Shown in pieces: positions 32,196 through 41,536 of a stretch of 64,000 bases of DNA. The notes below the pieces were generated by a model. It did not search any database. It was not told the DNA's origin and saw only the letters and a list, made by a program, of their open reading frames with translations. Position 1 is the first letter of the stretch; every line of letters starts with the position of its first letter. Source of the DNA: Cercophora sp. LCS_1 (Eukaryota; Ascomycota; Sordariomycetes; Sordariales; Lasiosphaeriaceae); the NCBI GenBank assembly GCA_036250225.1, contig JAPZLL010000035.1, forward strand, positions 62,001 to 126,000, given 5' to 3'. A program made the translations under genes and the position numbers.

Positions 32196-32940
32196 CTACC
32201 AATGCGAGTTTGAGGTTCTTCAGGACAGCATTCGTGATGTAATTCTGGGCAACGGATTCCTCAGAGCCACAAAGACCCCCACGACGTTCCGACAGCGCAT
32301 CATTGGACGTCTTCGGCCCTGCGTGCAGAAGTTGGGCCGTCTCTTCCTCTTTGACGAAGACCCAGGGGGTCGCCTCCAGTGCAGCATCAACGGCTACATG
32401 GCATCTACCTTTGCTGACACTGGCTCGGATCTTATGCTTGTTTCCGGTGGATTCGTTAGACAAAACAACCTAAAGGTTTGCCGTTGTCCGAAACATAGGC
32501 AAGAACTCGAGCTTGTCAACGGCTTGACAGTCTGGACGGACGGAATGGCCCATGATGCCGAGTTAGCATTCGCCTTCCCAATAGAAAATACGGATTCGTT
32601 CGATTACGATGCCTACCTCAACTTTGTGGCGGTTTGGGGTTGTTTCGGAAACCTTGGGCAGGTCAAGGCCACTTTTATCTGTGACCTTCACGTCCTTGAT
32701 CTTTCGTATGACATAACACTCAGTGCAGAGTTTGTCTTTGAAAATAGAATTTTCAGTGCAACGTTGGATGGCGAGCGTGATAGTGTCACCGTTGGAGATG
32801 CGGAAGCCCCGGAAAACAGTCTACTGTTTATCAGAAAGCATCGAGAGGCAATCTGCAAGCGCTGGCGGCGCTTTTTCGGCAGAGTTAGGCCCCAAAGCAC
32901 CAACGGTGAGCAGCGCATCTCCCATTCCGAAGCATCGTGA
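31918..32940 (+). CDS. Retropepsin-like (DTG) aspartic protease-fold protein
   Basis: The frame is open from an ATG at 31918 to 32940 (340 aa). The part from about 32200 is the convincing one. It has a helical LQDSIRDVILGNGFL/RQRIIGRLRPCVQKLG segment, then LQCSINGYMASTFADTGSDLMLVSGGFV with DTG around 32416, as in retroviral-type pepsins. Next comes ELELVNGLTVWTDGMAHDAELAF and a strand set ending FICDLHVLDLSYDITLSAEFVFENRIF, the position of the second hydrophobic motif in this fungal family. The first ~90 codons lie antisense to DUF6594-like coding sequence and may not belong to it; a GTAAGT right after codon 17 suggests splicing. There is no reverse transcriptase or integrase nearby. It could be a domesticated retroelement protease or a host family. 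Function unknown. Confidence 0.6.
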   Translation: MPPHYYPTTVWNDVKDKVSRWVRRYGLRHSFRACWNSSIIFMRSNSGRSATTELPSNASQDRMDRRHSLSPFMAVVPASSSFCCNQATLLSRCYQCEFEVLQDSIRDVILGNGFLRATKTPTTFRQRIIGRLRPCVQKLGRLFLFDEDPGGRLQCSINGYMASTFADTGSDLMLVSGGFVRQNNLKVCRCPKHRQELELVNGLTVWTDGMAHDAELAFAFPIENTDSFDYDAYLNFVAVWGCFGNLGQVKATFICDLHVLDLSYDITLSAEFVFENRIFSATLDGERDSVTVGDAEAPENSLLFIRKHREAICKRWRRFFGRVRPQSTNGEQRISHSEAS

Positions 32941-33948
32941 CGGTCCGTTCGCTGACGTGTCCTCAGTTCCCACGACCCACGACCCAAGGTCCATCGTGGC
33001 TGCGAAGGTGGGAGATCGAGGGGGAGCGACGGGACCAAGCCCAGCGGAACATCTACCGGCTACCAGTTCCCCAGAGACGGGCCGCTCAATCGAGCGAAAG
33101 AGTCTTGCAAGAAGAGCGGGATCGCAATGAATAATCCAAGACCGTAGAGAGTTGCTGTCGGGGCCACTTGCACTTGGTTGGCGGCTCGCAGACAGAGTCA
33201 TTGCCAGCTCGGCAGTCGTCGATCTCCCGTCCCTTCCCGGACCCGCGCTCATCGCGTGGCATGTAAAGTGTCAATTTGCACGATACGGCCGACGGCCGAC
33301 GGCAGACGAGGGGAGATAAAAACCGGATTTACCAAATGGAAGCCAATCTCTTACCTAAGACGTGATCCCGTGCACACCAGCGCCGAGGGCGGTGAGCTGA
33401 GGCAGCTTCGGTATGGCCGTGGGTAGGGCCGGCTCGTTGCGGCATTATGCTTGGCGCCAGTGTCTCGGCTCCCTTCCGGGGCACCCGACCTGCCGTTAAC
33501 TGCCAACTTTCCCGGCACGAAGGGTGGACCCGTGGATCGCAATGCAGTTAACGGCAGGTGACTCCGTTGCCATGTCCGTCGGCGAGGGCGCCGTGCTTGA
33601 CGCAGAGCAAAAATTTACGTATATCGCGTATCCCGTGACTCGGTTCAACGTCGGACGGCGTTTATTGCCGACCGCGCATCCCTGGTGATTTGCTGTGCCG
33701 TTTCCCCCAAAATCCATGGTGGTGTCCCGCGATTGGCAATTGCCCCTCGGTGGGGCGTGGCAGGCGGAGCGTCATTCCATCTCGCAGCGATAAGATTCCG
33801 GGCTTGTCACAAGCGGTGGCCGTGATAAAACAACACACCCTCCCCTTCGGTTCGCATTCCTCCCAAATCCCTCAATTGATCCTCTGCTCTGATCGCACCC
33901 GTCACCGCGCCCCGAGTTTCCTTTTTCTCGTCCCTCCCATCTCTCCTG
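32941..33948. other. Intergenic region upstream of arginase
   Basis: No gene supported. Contains a perfect 15-bp inverted repeat (33489-33503 and 33544-33558) and a C/T-rich leader just before the arginase ATG. Confidence 0.5.
33489..33558. repeat. Perfect 15-bp inverted repeat with GTTAAC core
   Basis: The arm CCTGCCGTTAACTGC at 33489-33503 is exactly complementary to 33544-33558, with a 40-base spacer. Each arm contains the palindrome GTTAAC. It could form a stable hairpin or be two opposed protein-binding sites. It lies about 400 bp upstream of the arginase start codon. Confidence 0.85.
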
Positions 33949-35148
33949 ATGTCGCCATCTCGCCTCAGCGACTACCCACCAATCGCAGCGGCACCCCCCT
34001 CCAAATCGGTCGGCCCCGCGACTCCCACATCTTCGACAGGTTCCAAAACCTTTGGCAACAACATGAATACCTCCATGATCGAGTCCAAATTCCTCTCCCA
34101 TCCCGATGAGCTGGGCGTGGTAGCCGTCGGTTTTTCCGGGGGCCAGGTGCGTTTTGCCCTTCTCCGGCACTCTGCTTGTGCCACTGACCATTCGGCGCGA
34201 TAGTGCAAGCCCGGCGTGGATGCCGCCCCCTCGGCGCTCATCGAGTCGGGCCTTCTCACGCAGCTCCGCTCCGAGCTGGGATACACCCTCCACGGCGACG
34301 ACACGGTCCACCTTTACACGGACCTCGTCCCGGCCTCCGACCCGCCCCACCGCGGCATGAAGAACCCCCGCGCCGTGTCCGCCGTCACGAAGCGCATTGC
34401 CGATCAGGTGTATTCACACGCTAGGGAAGGGCGCCTGGTCTTGACGCTCGGCGGTGACCACAGCATTGCCATTGGCACAATAGGTGGAACGGCAAAGGCC
34501 ATTCGTGAGCGGCTTGGGAGGGATATTGCTGTCATTTGGGTGGATGCGCACGCCGATATCAATACCCCTGAGACCAGTGGGAGTGGGAACATCCACGGGA
34601 TGCCCGTCAGCTTCTTGACTGGGCTGGCAAAGGAGGATAACGAGGATGTATTTGGGTGGTTGAGGGATGAGAACCTGATCAGCGTCAAGAAATTGGTGTA
34701 TATCGGGCTGAGGGATGTGGATGCCGGCGAGAAGCGGATCCTCAGGGAGAATGGCATCAAGGCGTTCAGCATGTTCGATATTGACCGGTAAGTTGTGCCG
34801 TCTCGATCTTCAGGAAGCGATACTGACCACAGCAGACACGGTATCGGGAGGGTCATGGAGATGGCCTTGGGACATATCGGCAGTGATACTCCGATCCACT
34901 TGTCCTTCGACGTTGATGCGCTGGATCCCATGTGGGCTCCCTCGACCGGAACCCCTGTCCGTGGTGGCTTGACACTGCGCGAGGGAGACTACATCTGCGA
35001 ATGCGTGCACGAGACGGGCAGCTTGGTTGCTGTCGATCTCGTCGAGGTCAACCCCAGCTTGGCGCCAGCGAACGATATTGGAGCGCATGAAACCGTCAGG
35101 GCCGGATGCTCCCTGGTCAGATGCGCCCTTGGAGAGAGCTTGCTTTGA
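33949..35148 (+). CDS. Arginase
   Basis: Exons 33949..34146, 34204..34787 and 34836..35148 give 364 aa. The protein has the arginase Mn-binding motifs in order: GGDHSIAIGT, DAHADINTPETSGSGNIHGMP and SFDVDALDP, plus VEVNPSLAPAND near the end. It hydrolyses L-arginine to ornithine and urea. The first ~38 residues are Ser/Pro/Thr-rich and precede a second Met (34063, MNTSMIESKF). In Neurospora the aga gene makes two arginase forms from different starts, so the same may happen here. The length from the second Met (~326 aa) is that of typical cytosolic arginases. Intron sites are canonical (GTGCGT/GATAG and GTAAGT/GCAG). Confidence 0.95.
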
Positions 35149-35411
35149 TTGGCGCTCTTTGTGACGATAGCGTGTTTGGAGTACATGGAACCGCCAGGCA
35201 ACTGGAATGGATACTTTAGACGGATGCATGGGACAGGCCACATTGGCTTTTGGTTTCTTTAGCTTTTCTGTAAGCTTACGGATATGAGCAGAGTAGCGAT
35301 GGGATGAAATCATTGAACACATGCTCAGCCCGCATCGCTTGTCGTCGACACCGCTCGAGACAACCATGCCCAAGCACGGCTTTTCCACCCCGGACTCCAA
35401 CCAAACACACC

Positions 35412-35783
35412 TTATTTCCCAAGCAACAACCCCCCAGTAACAACCAACAACGGTGCATACCCCCAATGATTCATCTCCCCGGCCCCGTGCACAAAGCAAA
35501 CATATCCATCAGCAGCAGCCACAAGCCCCGCCGCGAGCATCGTCAACCCAAGCGACTTGTTCGTCCCCGCCAATGCAGCCGCATAGATCGCCACTCCCAT
35601 GAAGATATCCCGAACACCATAGACAGCCAACAGACTGTTGACCAGACCGACCTCGCCTGCACCAGCGGGATGCACAAACTCGAAAAAGCTCAGCGCCGAC
35701 GCGGGATTCACGATTGCGTTGACGCCGAACCCGACGAAGAGGGTGGCCACGAAGTGGGAGATGAGATGGAGGATGGAGGGCAT
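35412..35783 (-). CDS. DUF4267-family small membrane protein
   Basis: A single exon of 123 aa. Four hydrophobic segments start with ILHLISHFVATLFVGFGVNAIVNP. The middle VYGVRDIFMGVAIYAAALAG has the GxRDxxxGxxxY pattern I know from DUF4267, and the final helix is WGYAPLLVVTGGLLLG. It is convergent with arginase, 263 bp away. Function of the family is unknown. Confidence 0.8.
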   Translation of the reverse strand: MPSILHLISHFVATLFVGFGVNAIVNPASALSFFEFVHPAGAGEVGLVNSLLAVYGVRDIFMGVAIYAAALAGTNKSLGLTMLAAGLVAAADGYVCFVHGAGEMNHWGYAPLLVVTGGLLLGK

Positions 35784-36211
35784 CGTCGCTGTGGCTTGAC
35801 GTTGAATCGGTTGCTGGCAGTTGATGAAGCGGATTCAGACTGATTCGGTACGGTTGAGCCCTTGACAAATGGATGCGACAAATGGTTGGTTGGTTGGCTG
35901 TGTAGAGGAAACGTGATGTCGTGAGGAAAAAAAAGACATGGGACGCGTTTGAGACGCGACTCTCCCTTTTTGTCCTGCGGAGCGGGATTCGGTGTTCCGT
36001 GTCGTGCTCGCATTTGCGGAGGATTCCGCTCGGGCTCGGAGCTGAGGAATTCCAGCGGTTCGCTAGTTGGCTCAGGCAGCCATGCGTGCTGTGGTCGCGC
36101 CTTGTGGCTGCTGACGTCAAACAGGGGTTTGGTTCGGGCTGGTTTGAGAGCAACATCATTTCGGGAGTTGGAAAAATATGGCGCAGAGACAATAGGATTC
36201 AGATCTGGGAG
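35784..36211. other. Intergenic region
   Basis: Promoter side of the DUF4267 gene and 3' side of the actin-like mini-gene. No further gene seen. Confidence 0.5.
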
Positions 36212-36677
36212 TTAGACATCCTTGTTGAGGCCGGGGCTTTTGGAAAAGGATTCAAGGTTATGGGATGACAAGCTCCTCGGCGCAAGAACGGTGTGTGGCC
36301 ACGTCATGAGCAATGGAAATTCTTCTGGCGTATCCAAAGCTTCTCTTGGTATATAGGTATACTTCCATATCCGCTCCATATCATCCCAGTTGTTGATGGC
36401 GCTGCCTTGAACTGGGGTTTGGGCTACATTTGCCTCGTCCAGGTAGTCTATGACATAAGCGTGTATCATTAGCAGTATTTCCTCAGGCTGAACAAGGAAG
36501 TGAACTAACCCCTTGCTCCCAGACACGATGGAGTCACGAAGGCGTTATAGATAGCCTCATTCGAGTTGAACTCGATCGTTGTTCTGAACTTGTGTCAGTA
36601 AAAGTCTGCAAGTCAGAGTCGGTGAGTTGAAATCGAAGTTCTCACCCATTGACGATGGCCACGGGACGAGGTATCAT
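36212..36677 (-). CDS. Miniature actin-like protein (N-terminal actin-fold fragment)
   Basis: Exons (reverse) 36646..36677, 36510..36583 and 36212..36447 join in phase to 113 aa. Both introns are 62 nt with good branch sites (ACTGAC and GCTAATG). The first exon MIPRPVAIVNG resembles an actin first strand. The third exon contains GSAINNWDDMERIWKYTY followed by DTPEEFPLLMTW, very close to the conserved NWDDMEKIW ... APEEHPVLLTE segment of actin. About two thirds of an actin is missing: most of the region between the first strand and the NWDDME segment, and everything after it. The tail after LLMTW is unlike actin. It is a truncated paralogue, a gene relic with intact splice sites, or a stand-alone small actin-like protein. 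Confidence 0.6.
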
Positions 36678-36833
36678 TCCGCGAAAAGAGGAGGATGCGA
36701 TCCTCCGCAGGTGACATGAAGCGGAAGTCGAGGAACTTGTTGTCAACAGGAAGAGGAGCTGCGGCCAAGACTCCGCCGCTGCTTGGTGTCGGCGCAGACG
36801 AGCAGTGGCATCCGACACCAAGGAAGGAACGAC

Positions 36834-38561
36834 TTAGCCCCAGCGCGGCGCATTGATGATGACTGCCATCAGCCCTCCAGCAATCACGCCCGCAACGGGC
36901 ACCGTGACAACCCAACCCAGATAAATCCACCCAATCAACCTCCAATTGACACACCTCCAATCCCCGTTGGCCAACCCGACCCCGACCGTTGCGCCCGTAA
37001 TGCATTGCGTCGTCGACACGGGCAGCTTAAGTCGCGTCGAAACAAGCACGGTAACGGCACTCGCAAGTTCCATGCAAAATCCTCTGCTCGGCGATATCAG
37101 TGTCAACCGATTCCCTAGCGTCCTCATGACGTGATACCCGTATGTCAAGAGCCCGAGCACGATGGCTGCACCGCCGAAACAGAGCGCCCATACTGGCACC
37201 TCGTTGCCCTCTTCCGACGTGTTGATCTCCCCGGTTCGCCAGATCGAGTACGCGGTGGCGAATGGTCCGATGCAGTTGGCCACGTCGTTGGCGCCGTGGA
37301 TGAAGCTTGCCGCCGAGGCGGTGATGATTTGCAGGGACGAATACATGTACTCAACTCGGTTGTCATAGCGTTTGGAATGGGAGTGCATGTCGGCGAGATC
37401 CCAGCTCAGGACGGAGGTGGGGTGGTGTTTCTGTAAGGAGATGATGTCCTTTTCCAGGCCGCGGAGGAGGACGCGATTGATGAGGTGGAGGAGGACTCGC
37501 GGTGTGTACCAAGGTCCGGGAGGCCGAGGTGGGACAAGTGGGCTACCTCGGGACCGTGGGGGCGTTGGGGATAAGGCGGGAGGAGGAAGTATCAAGGATG
37601 TGTCCTTTTCGAGGTCGGCTGGCGAGCGGGCAGACTGGACCGAAGAGAGGAGGGATTCGGAAGCACGTACGGTAGCGAGCTCGTCTAGGGTGAGATGGCC
37701 GCGATAATAGTTCGTGATGTTGACGCGGCTGATGCCTGGGGGAGGAGAAGGTGGAGGTGAGCGCTTCAACAGGAATGGGCCCCGCCAGATCATGTACCAT
37801 TTCAGGGGCCAATCCTCCCTTACAACCTTCCGCCAGAGGTATGGGAGGACAAACCAGGACTGGAGAAGGGTTGCCCCTGCCGCAACAGTGAAGATGGATA
37901 TCAGAATCTGTGTTGCCGTCGGTTCAATATCGAGTTGGATCCCTTTCCAGATCACCAGCATGGCAAGTGCTGCAACAGTGACAAAGGTATAGAACGGGAC
38001 GGACAACAAGGCGCGCCTGATAGGTTGCCCGCCCTTTCTCTTCAGCACAAAATGGTTAGTGAGAGAAAAGACAAGTGCCCCAAGCATGCCTGAGATGCCA
38101 GGAGCAATAACCCAAGCGGCAAATACTTGGGCTACCCCGTCCCATCCCCAGCTTACGTTGTTGATACCGACCGAAGCTGTGGCTGCGCCAACCACCCCCC
38201 CAACGATGCTGTGTGTTGTCGAGACAGGAAGGCCCCATCTGGTTGCCGCTGTCAGGAAGACGGAGGACCCGATGATGGCGCACATCATGGCGAGCAGAAG
38301 AATGCTGGGCTGCTTCTCGTAGAGGACTGGGTCGACAATCTTGGTGCGAATGGTCTCTGCAACTCTGGAGCCCACCAGAACAGAGCCGCTGAACTCCATG
38401 ACGGAAGCGATGAGCATGGCTTGCTTCATGGTAAGACATCGCGACGACACTGACGTCGCAAACGAGTTGGCGACATCATTTGCACCGATGTTCCACGCGT
38501 CGAGAAAGGCAAAGCAGGTGGTTATCGCGAACAGGTAGTCATACTGGTGGAGGACCGTCAT
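36834..38561 (-). CDS. PiT-family phosphate transporter (PHO-4/Pho89-like), intronless
   Basis: The ATG at 38561 (reverse; MTVLHQYDYLFAITTCFAFLDAWN) gives 575 aa without introns. Both PiT signatures are present: IGANDVANSFATSV with GLPVSTTHSIVGGVVG in the N-terminal half, and HGANDVANCIGPFATAYSIW with LKLPVSTTQCITGATVGVG in the C-terminal half. They are joined by a long Pro/Ser-rich cytoplasmic loop. The fungal members are plasma-membrane high-affinity Na+/phosphate symporters used under phosphate limitation or alkaline pH. It has about 12 hydrophobic helices. A second PiT gene lies 880 bp upstream in the same orientation. An in-frame upstream extension without an ATG was not used. Confidence 0.92.
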   Translation of the reverse strand: MTVLHQYDYLFAITTCFAFLDAWNIGANDVANSFATSVSSRCLTMKQAMLIASVMEFSGSVLVGSRVAETIRTKIVDPVLYEKQPSILLLAMMCAIIGSSVFLTAATRWGLPVSTTHSIVGGVVGAATASVGINNVSWGWDGVAQVFAAWVIAPGISGMLGALVFSLTNHFVLKRKGGQPIRRALLSVPFYTFVTVAALAMLVIWKGIQLDIEPTATQILISIFTVAAGATLLQSWFVLPYLWRKVVREDWPLKWYMIWRGPFLLKRSPPPSPPPGISRVNITNYYRGHLTLDELATVRASESLLSSVQSARSPADLEKDTSLILPPPALSPTPPRSRGSPLVPPRPPGPWYTPRVLLHLINRVLLRGLEKDIISLQKHHPTSVLSWDLADMHSHSKRYDNRVEYMYSSLQIITASAASFIHGANDVANCIGPFATAYSIWRTGEINTSEEGNEVPVWALCFGGAAIVLGLLTYGYHVMRTLGNRLTLISPSRGFCMELASAVTVLVSTRLKLPVSTTQCITGATVGVGLANGDWRCVNWRLIGWIYLGWVVTVPVAGVIAGGLMAVIINAPRWG

Positions 38562-39441
38562 GTTTGTCCGTCGCTCTCGCCAACGGCAGACAGATAAAAC
38601 TGCTTTCATCAGTCCGGGGGCCTGGACAAGGCGATAAGAGTTGGTATGGGGAATCACCTTGTGGCAACTGTTCTAGTCGACAGCAATGATGTTGCTGCGG
38701 GTGCCGGGGCAGCTTAGCGCCCAAGTGGCAGCATCACGATGTCTACTGTCCATGAGGTGCTGTTGTTCAACGAAGACGTGCACGTATCAAATCGAGCGCG
38801 GTCTGTCAGTTTTGTTCCAAGACGCAACCCTCCTTGTCCCGCAGCGTGGGATAACCATTGGTTTCGGGTCCGCCTGCCGAGAATGACGCCGCTGTTGTGG
38901 CGGCCAATGGCACTTCATGGTGGGGGCACGCGTTGTTTGGCGCTGCACAAGAAAACAAATACCCCAGCAGTGAGATGGGGATTAAGCTGTGCGATACGGG
39001 ATCTCTTATCGGTCTTATCAGTCAGATCCTAGCTTGTCTTCACCAACACACCATTTCTCTCACCACATCCACATATCAACGATCAGCCGCAAGGCCCACG
39101 CAAACCCTGAAGATCCGGCAAGTGGTTCGTTGGCAGACTGCAGACTCAACGCAGGCCGATCCAATCCGGATACTTCGTCGACCTTTTGGTACCCAAACCT
39201 GAGGCCATATCAACGGATTTTTCAAGATAATCAACAGACAGATTCCCAGCATCTTTGTGAAAAGTCGGCCTTCCAACGTTTTAACAGCTAACTATCAAGA
39301 CATTATCACTGTGCGCCATGGATTTGGAAATGCCAATTTAATGCGTATAGACAGTATCCAAAATCTATCGCTAACACGGTCCACCCCAAATATCTTCCTA
39401 GATTACAACCTGATGCTGTGCGACAAGATTAATGAGACAAA
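38562..39441. other. Intergenic region between the two PiT genes
   Basis: Presumed promoter of the intronless PiT gene and terminator of the upstream copy. I could not pick out a PHO-box-type CACGTG/CACGTK cluster with confidence and see no gene. Confidence 0.5.
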
Positions 39442-41536
39442 TCAGAAATGAGGAGTATTGAGCAAAATTCCCATCAGCACACCACCCAAGGTGCCTGCAA
39501 TCGGGATGGTCATGATCCAAGAGAGCGCGAGCAAGCCAACTCGTTGGAAGTTGACAGCCTTCAACGTGCCGTTGCAAAGACCGACACCGACGGTGGCGCC
39601 AGTGATGCACATGCTGGTGGACACGGGAAGAGAATACTGGGAGAAGACGAGCACGGTAATAGCGGCGCCCATTTCCATAGAGCATCCTGCACATGTGTTA
39701 ACAGGTAGCTGACATGAGAAAAAACAGTGGAAAACAAACCTCTGCTTGGGGAGTGGTAGGTGATCTTGTTACCCATGACTTTCATGATGTTGTAACCATA
39801 CGTGAGGAGACCGACAGAGATGGTGGCCGAGAGAACGGCGAGCTGCCAGATGGGAACGGGTGCCTTGGAAGCAGCAGCCTCACCTGTCGACCACGCAGAG
39901 TAGATGACAGCCCAGGGGCCGACAGAGTTGCCGATATCGTTGGCGCCGTGAGCAAAAGAGGCCGTGCAGGCCGTCAAGACCTGGACGAAAGAGTACGTAT
40001 GCTCAACCTCGTTGGAGTATTTCTTGGCATGGGCATAGACGCGGGCCATGCGCTCACCATCAGGGGTGCCAGCAATGCCGGTCTGGGCAGCGTGGATGTC
40101 GTAGTGGACACCGTAGAGAGCACCGCAGACGATCATGGCCGGAATGCGCTTGAAGAAGATCTTGATGTTGTGCAGCTCGTAGATCTGGCCAGGGCCCATG
40201 GGGTTGTCGTGGAGAGTCCGCATAGCCCAGCCAATCGGGCCGCGGCTCTTCCTCAGCTTGGCGTGCAGCTTTCTCTCGCTCAGCTCGTTAAGCTCCTTGT
40301 AAGTCATAACACGCTCCTGAACATCGGGGTCGACAGCCTTGGCATTGTCGCCATCGTCAGACAGCTTCTTCTCGGATCCGCTGGCGATGGAGGGGGCGGT
40401 AGGCGTCTCAACCGTGTCGGGATCATCCTGAACAACGGCGTAGTTGGGAACCTTTGCCTGGTCGACACCTTCAGGGGCCGGGCGCTTGAAGAGGAGTGGG
40501 CCCAGGAAAGCATGATACCACTTGATGGTGTGGTCTTTCTTGATGACCTTGGCATGGACATAGGGCACGAAGAACAGGGCGGCCAGCAAAGCGACGCCGG
40601 CGCCGGTGCCCATCGTGACGGCAACGACATAGGATGCTGGCTTCTTGTTGAGTCCGAGGTTGGGGGAGCCCTTGTAGACGATAGAAAGGGTGCAGATGGT
40701 GCCGGCAATGAGGAAGAAGAACGGTGAGCTCCAGACAGCCCAGGGAACGGGGTTCTTGCGGATGTGGACGACGAGCTTGATGAGCATGAAGATGCTGGCA
40801 CCGAAAGCGGCCGAGATGGCGGGAGCCATGCCGAGACCTGCAAAGATAGCACCCAGACCTTTGCCGTTGTTCCAACCCCACTGGACCTTGCTTGCGCCGA
40901 CAGTCGCGACACCAACACCGGCGACGGCAGAGACGAGCGAGTATGTTGACGAGACGTGGGCTGAGTGCCGTGTGCACCACATTACCCATGACGAAGCGGC
41001 GGCGAGGGCGCATGTGAAGGCCAGCATCTGGACACCGGCGTTATTCCCGAATGCATCGTTGGGAATGATCTGGTTCTTGATCGTGTCGGCAGTTCGGGCG
41101 CCAACCGTAATCGCTGCGCAGTGCGCGACGTGTCAGCAATGCCGCGGCAATTGGACAGGAAAGAGACGAGACACGAACCTCCAAGCATCTCGAAAATGGT
41201 GCCAAAAACCATGGCCTGTCTGTACGAGATTGATCTCGACGAGACACTGGTTGCCCAAGCGTTTGCGACATCGTCTGCGACCCCTTGTTAGCATCGTGAT
41301 CCAAGGTCTTGGCGGATGCTTGTCAAGAAGCTTGTCGAGCGTGGTGGGGTGACCCCCACACCGCGGATCTCGACATCGACGATAGGAATTGGGGCTGCGT
41401 ACTTGCGCCATTGTTCTATGGCACGATTAGCAAAGGGACCGAAGGAAAGATAGTGGGATGGGGGGCGGACAAAGGCATCGAGCAAGGCAAAGAAGGTGCC
41501 ACAGGCAAAAACGTAGTCATACTGGTGGAGCACCAT
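39442..41536 (-). CDS. Divergent PiT-family phosphate transporter with five exons
   Basis: Exons (reverse) 41471..41536, 41404..41416, 41179..41274, 39740..41113 and 39442..39686 join in phase to 597 aa. The 13-nt microexon (AACAATGGCGCAA) supplies NNGA, so that the signature reads DAFNNGANDVANAWATSVSSRS. Intron 1 has a weak GTCCGC donor but a GCTAATC branch. The second signature is HGANDIGNSVGPWAVIYSAW with YSLPVSTSMCITGATVGVG. In the first half the usual PVSTTHS is replaced by HVSSTYSLV, so the conserved His is Tyr. The long loop (KKLSDDGDNAKAVDPDVQERVMTYKEL) is acidic. It should be a plasma-membrane phosphate carrier; whether the altered motif changes transport is unknown. It is tandem with the intronless PiT gene. 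Confidence 0.9.

Noticed and set aside
39714..40727. Long forward-strand open frame (337 codons) across the divergent PiT gene
   Set aside because: It is antisense to a clear transporter exon; its valine/aspartate-rich composition is what the reverse complement of that coding sequence gives, and no domain is visible.
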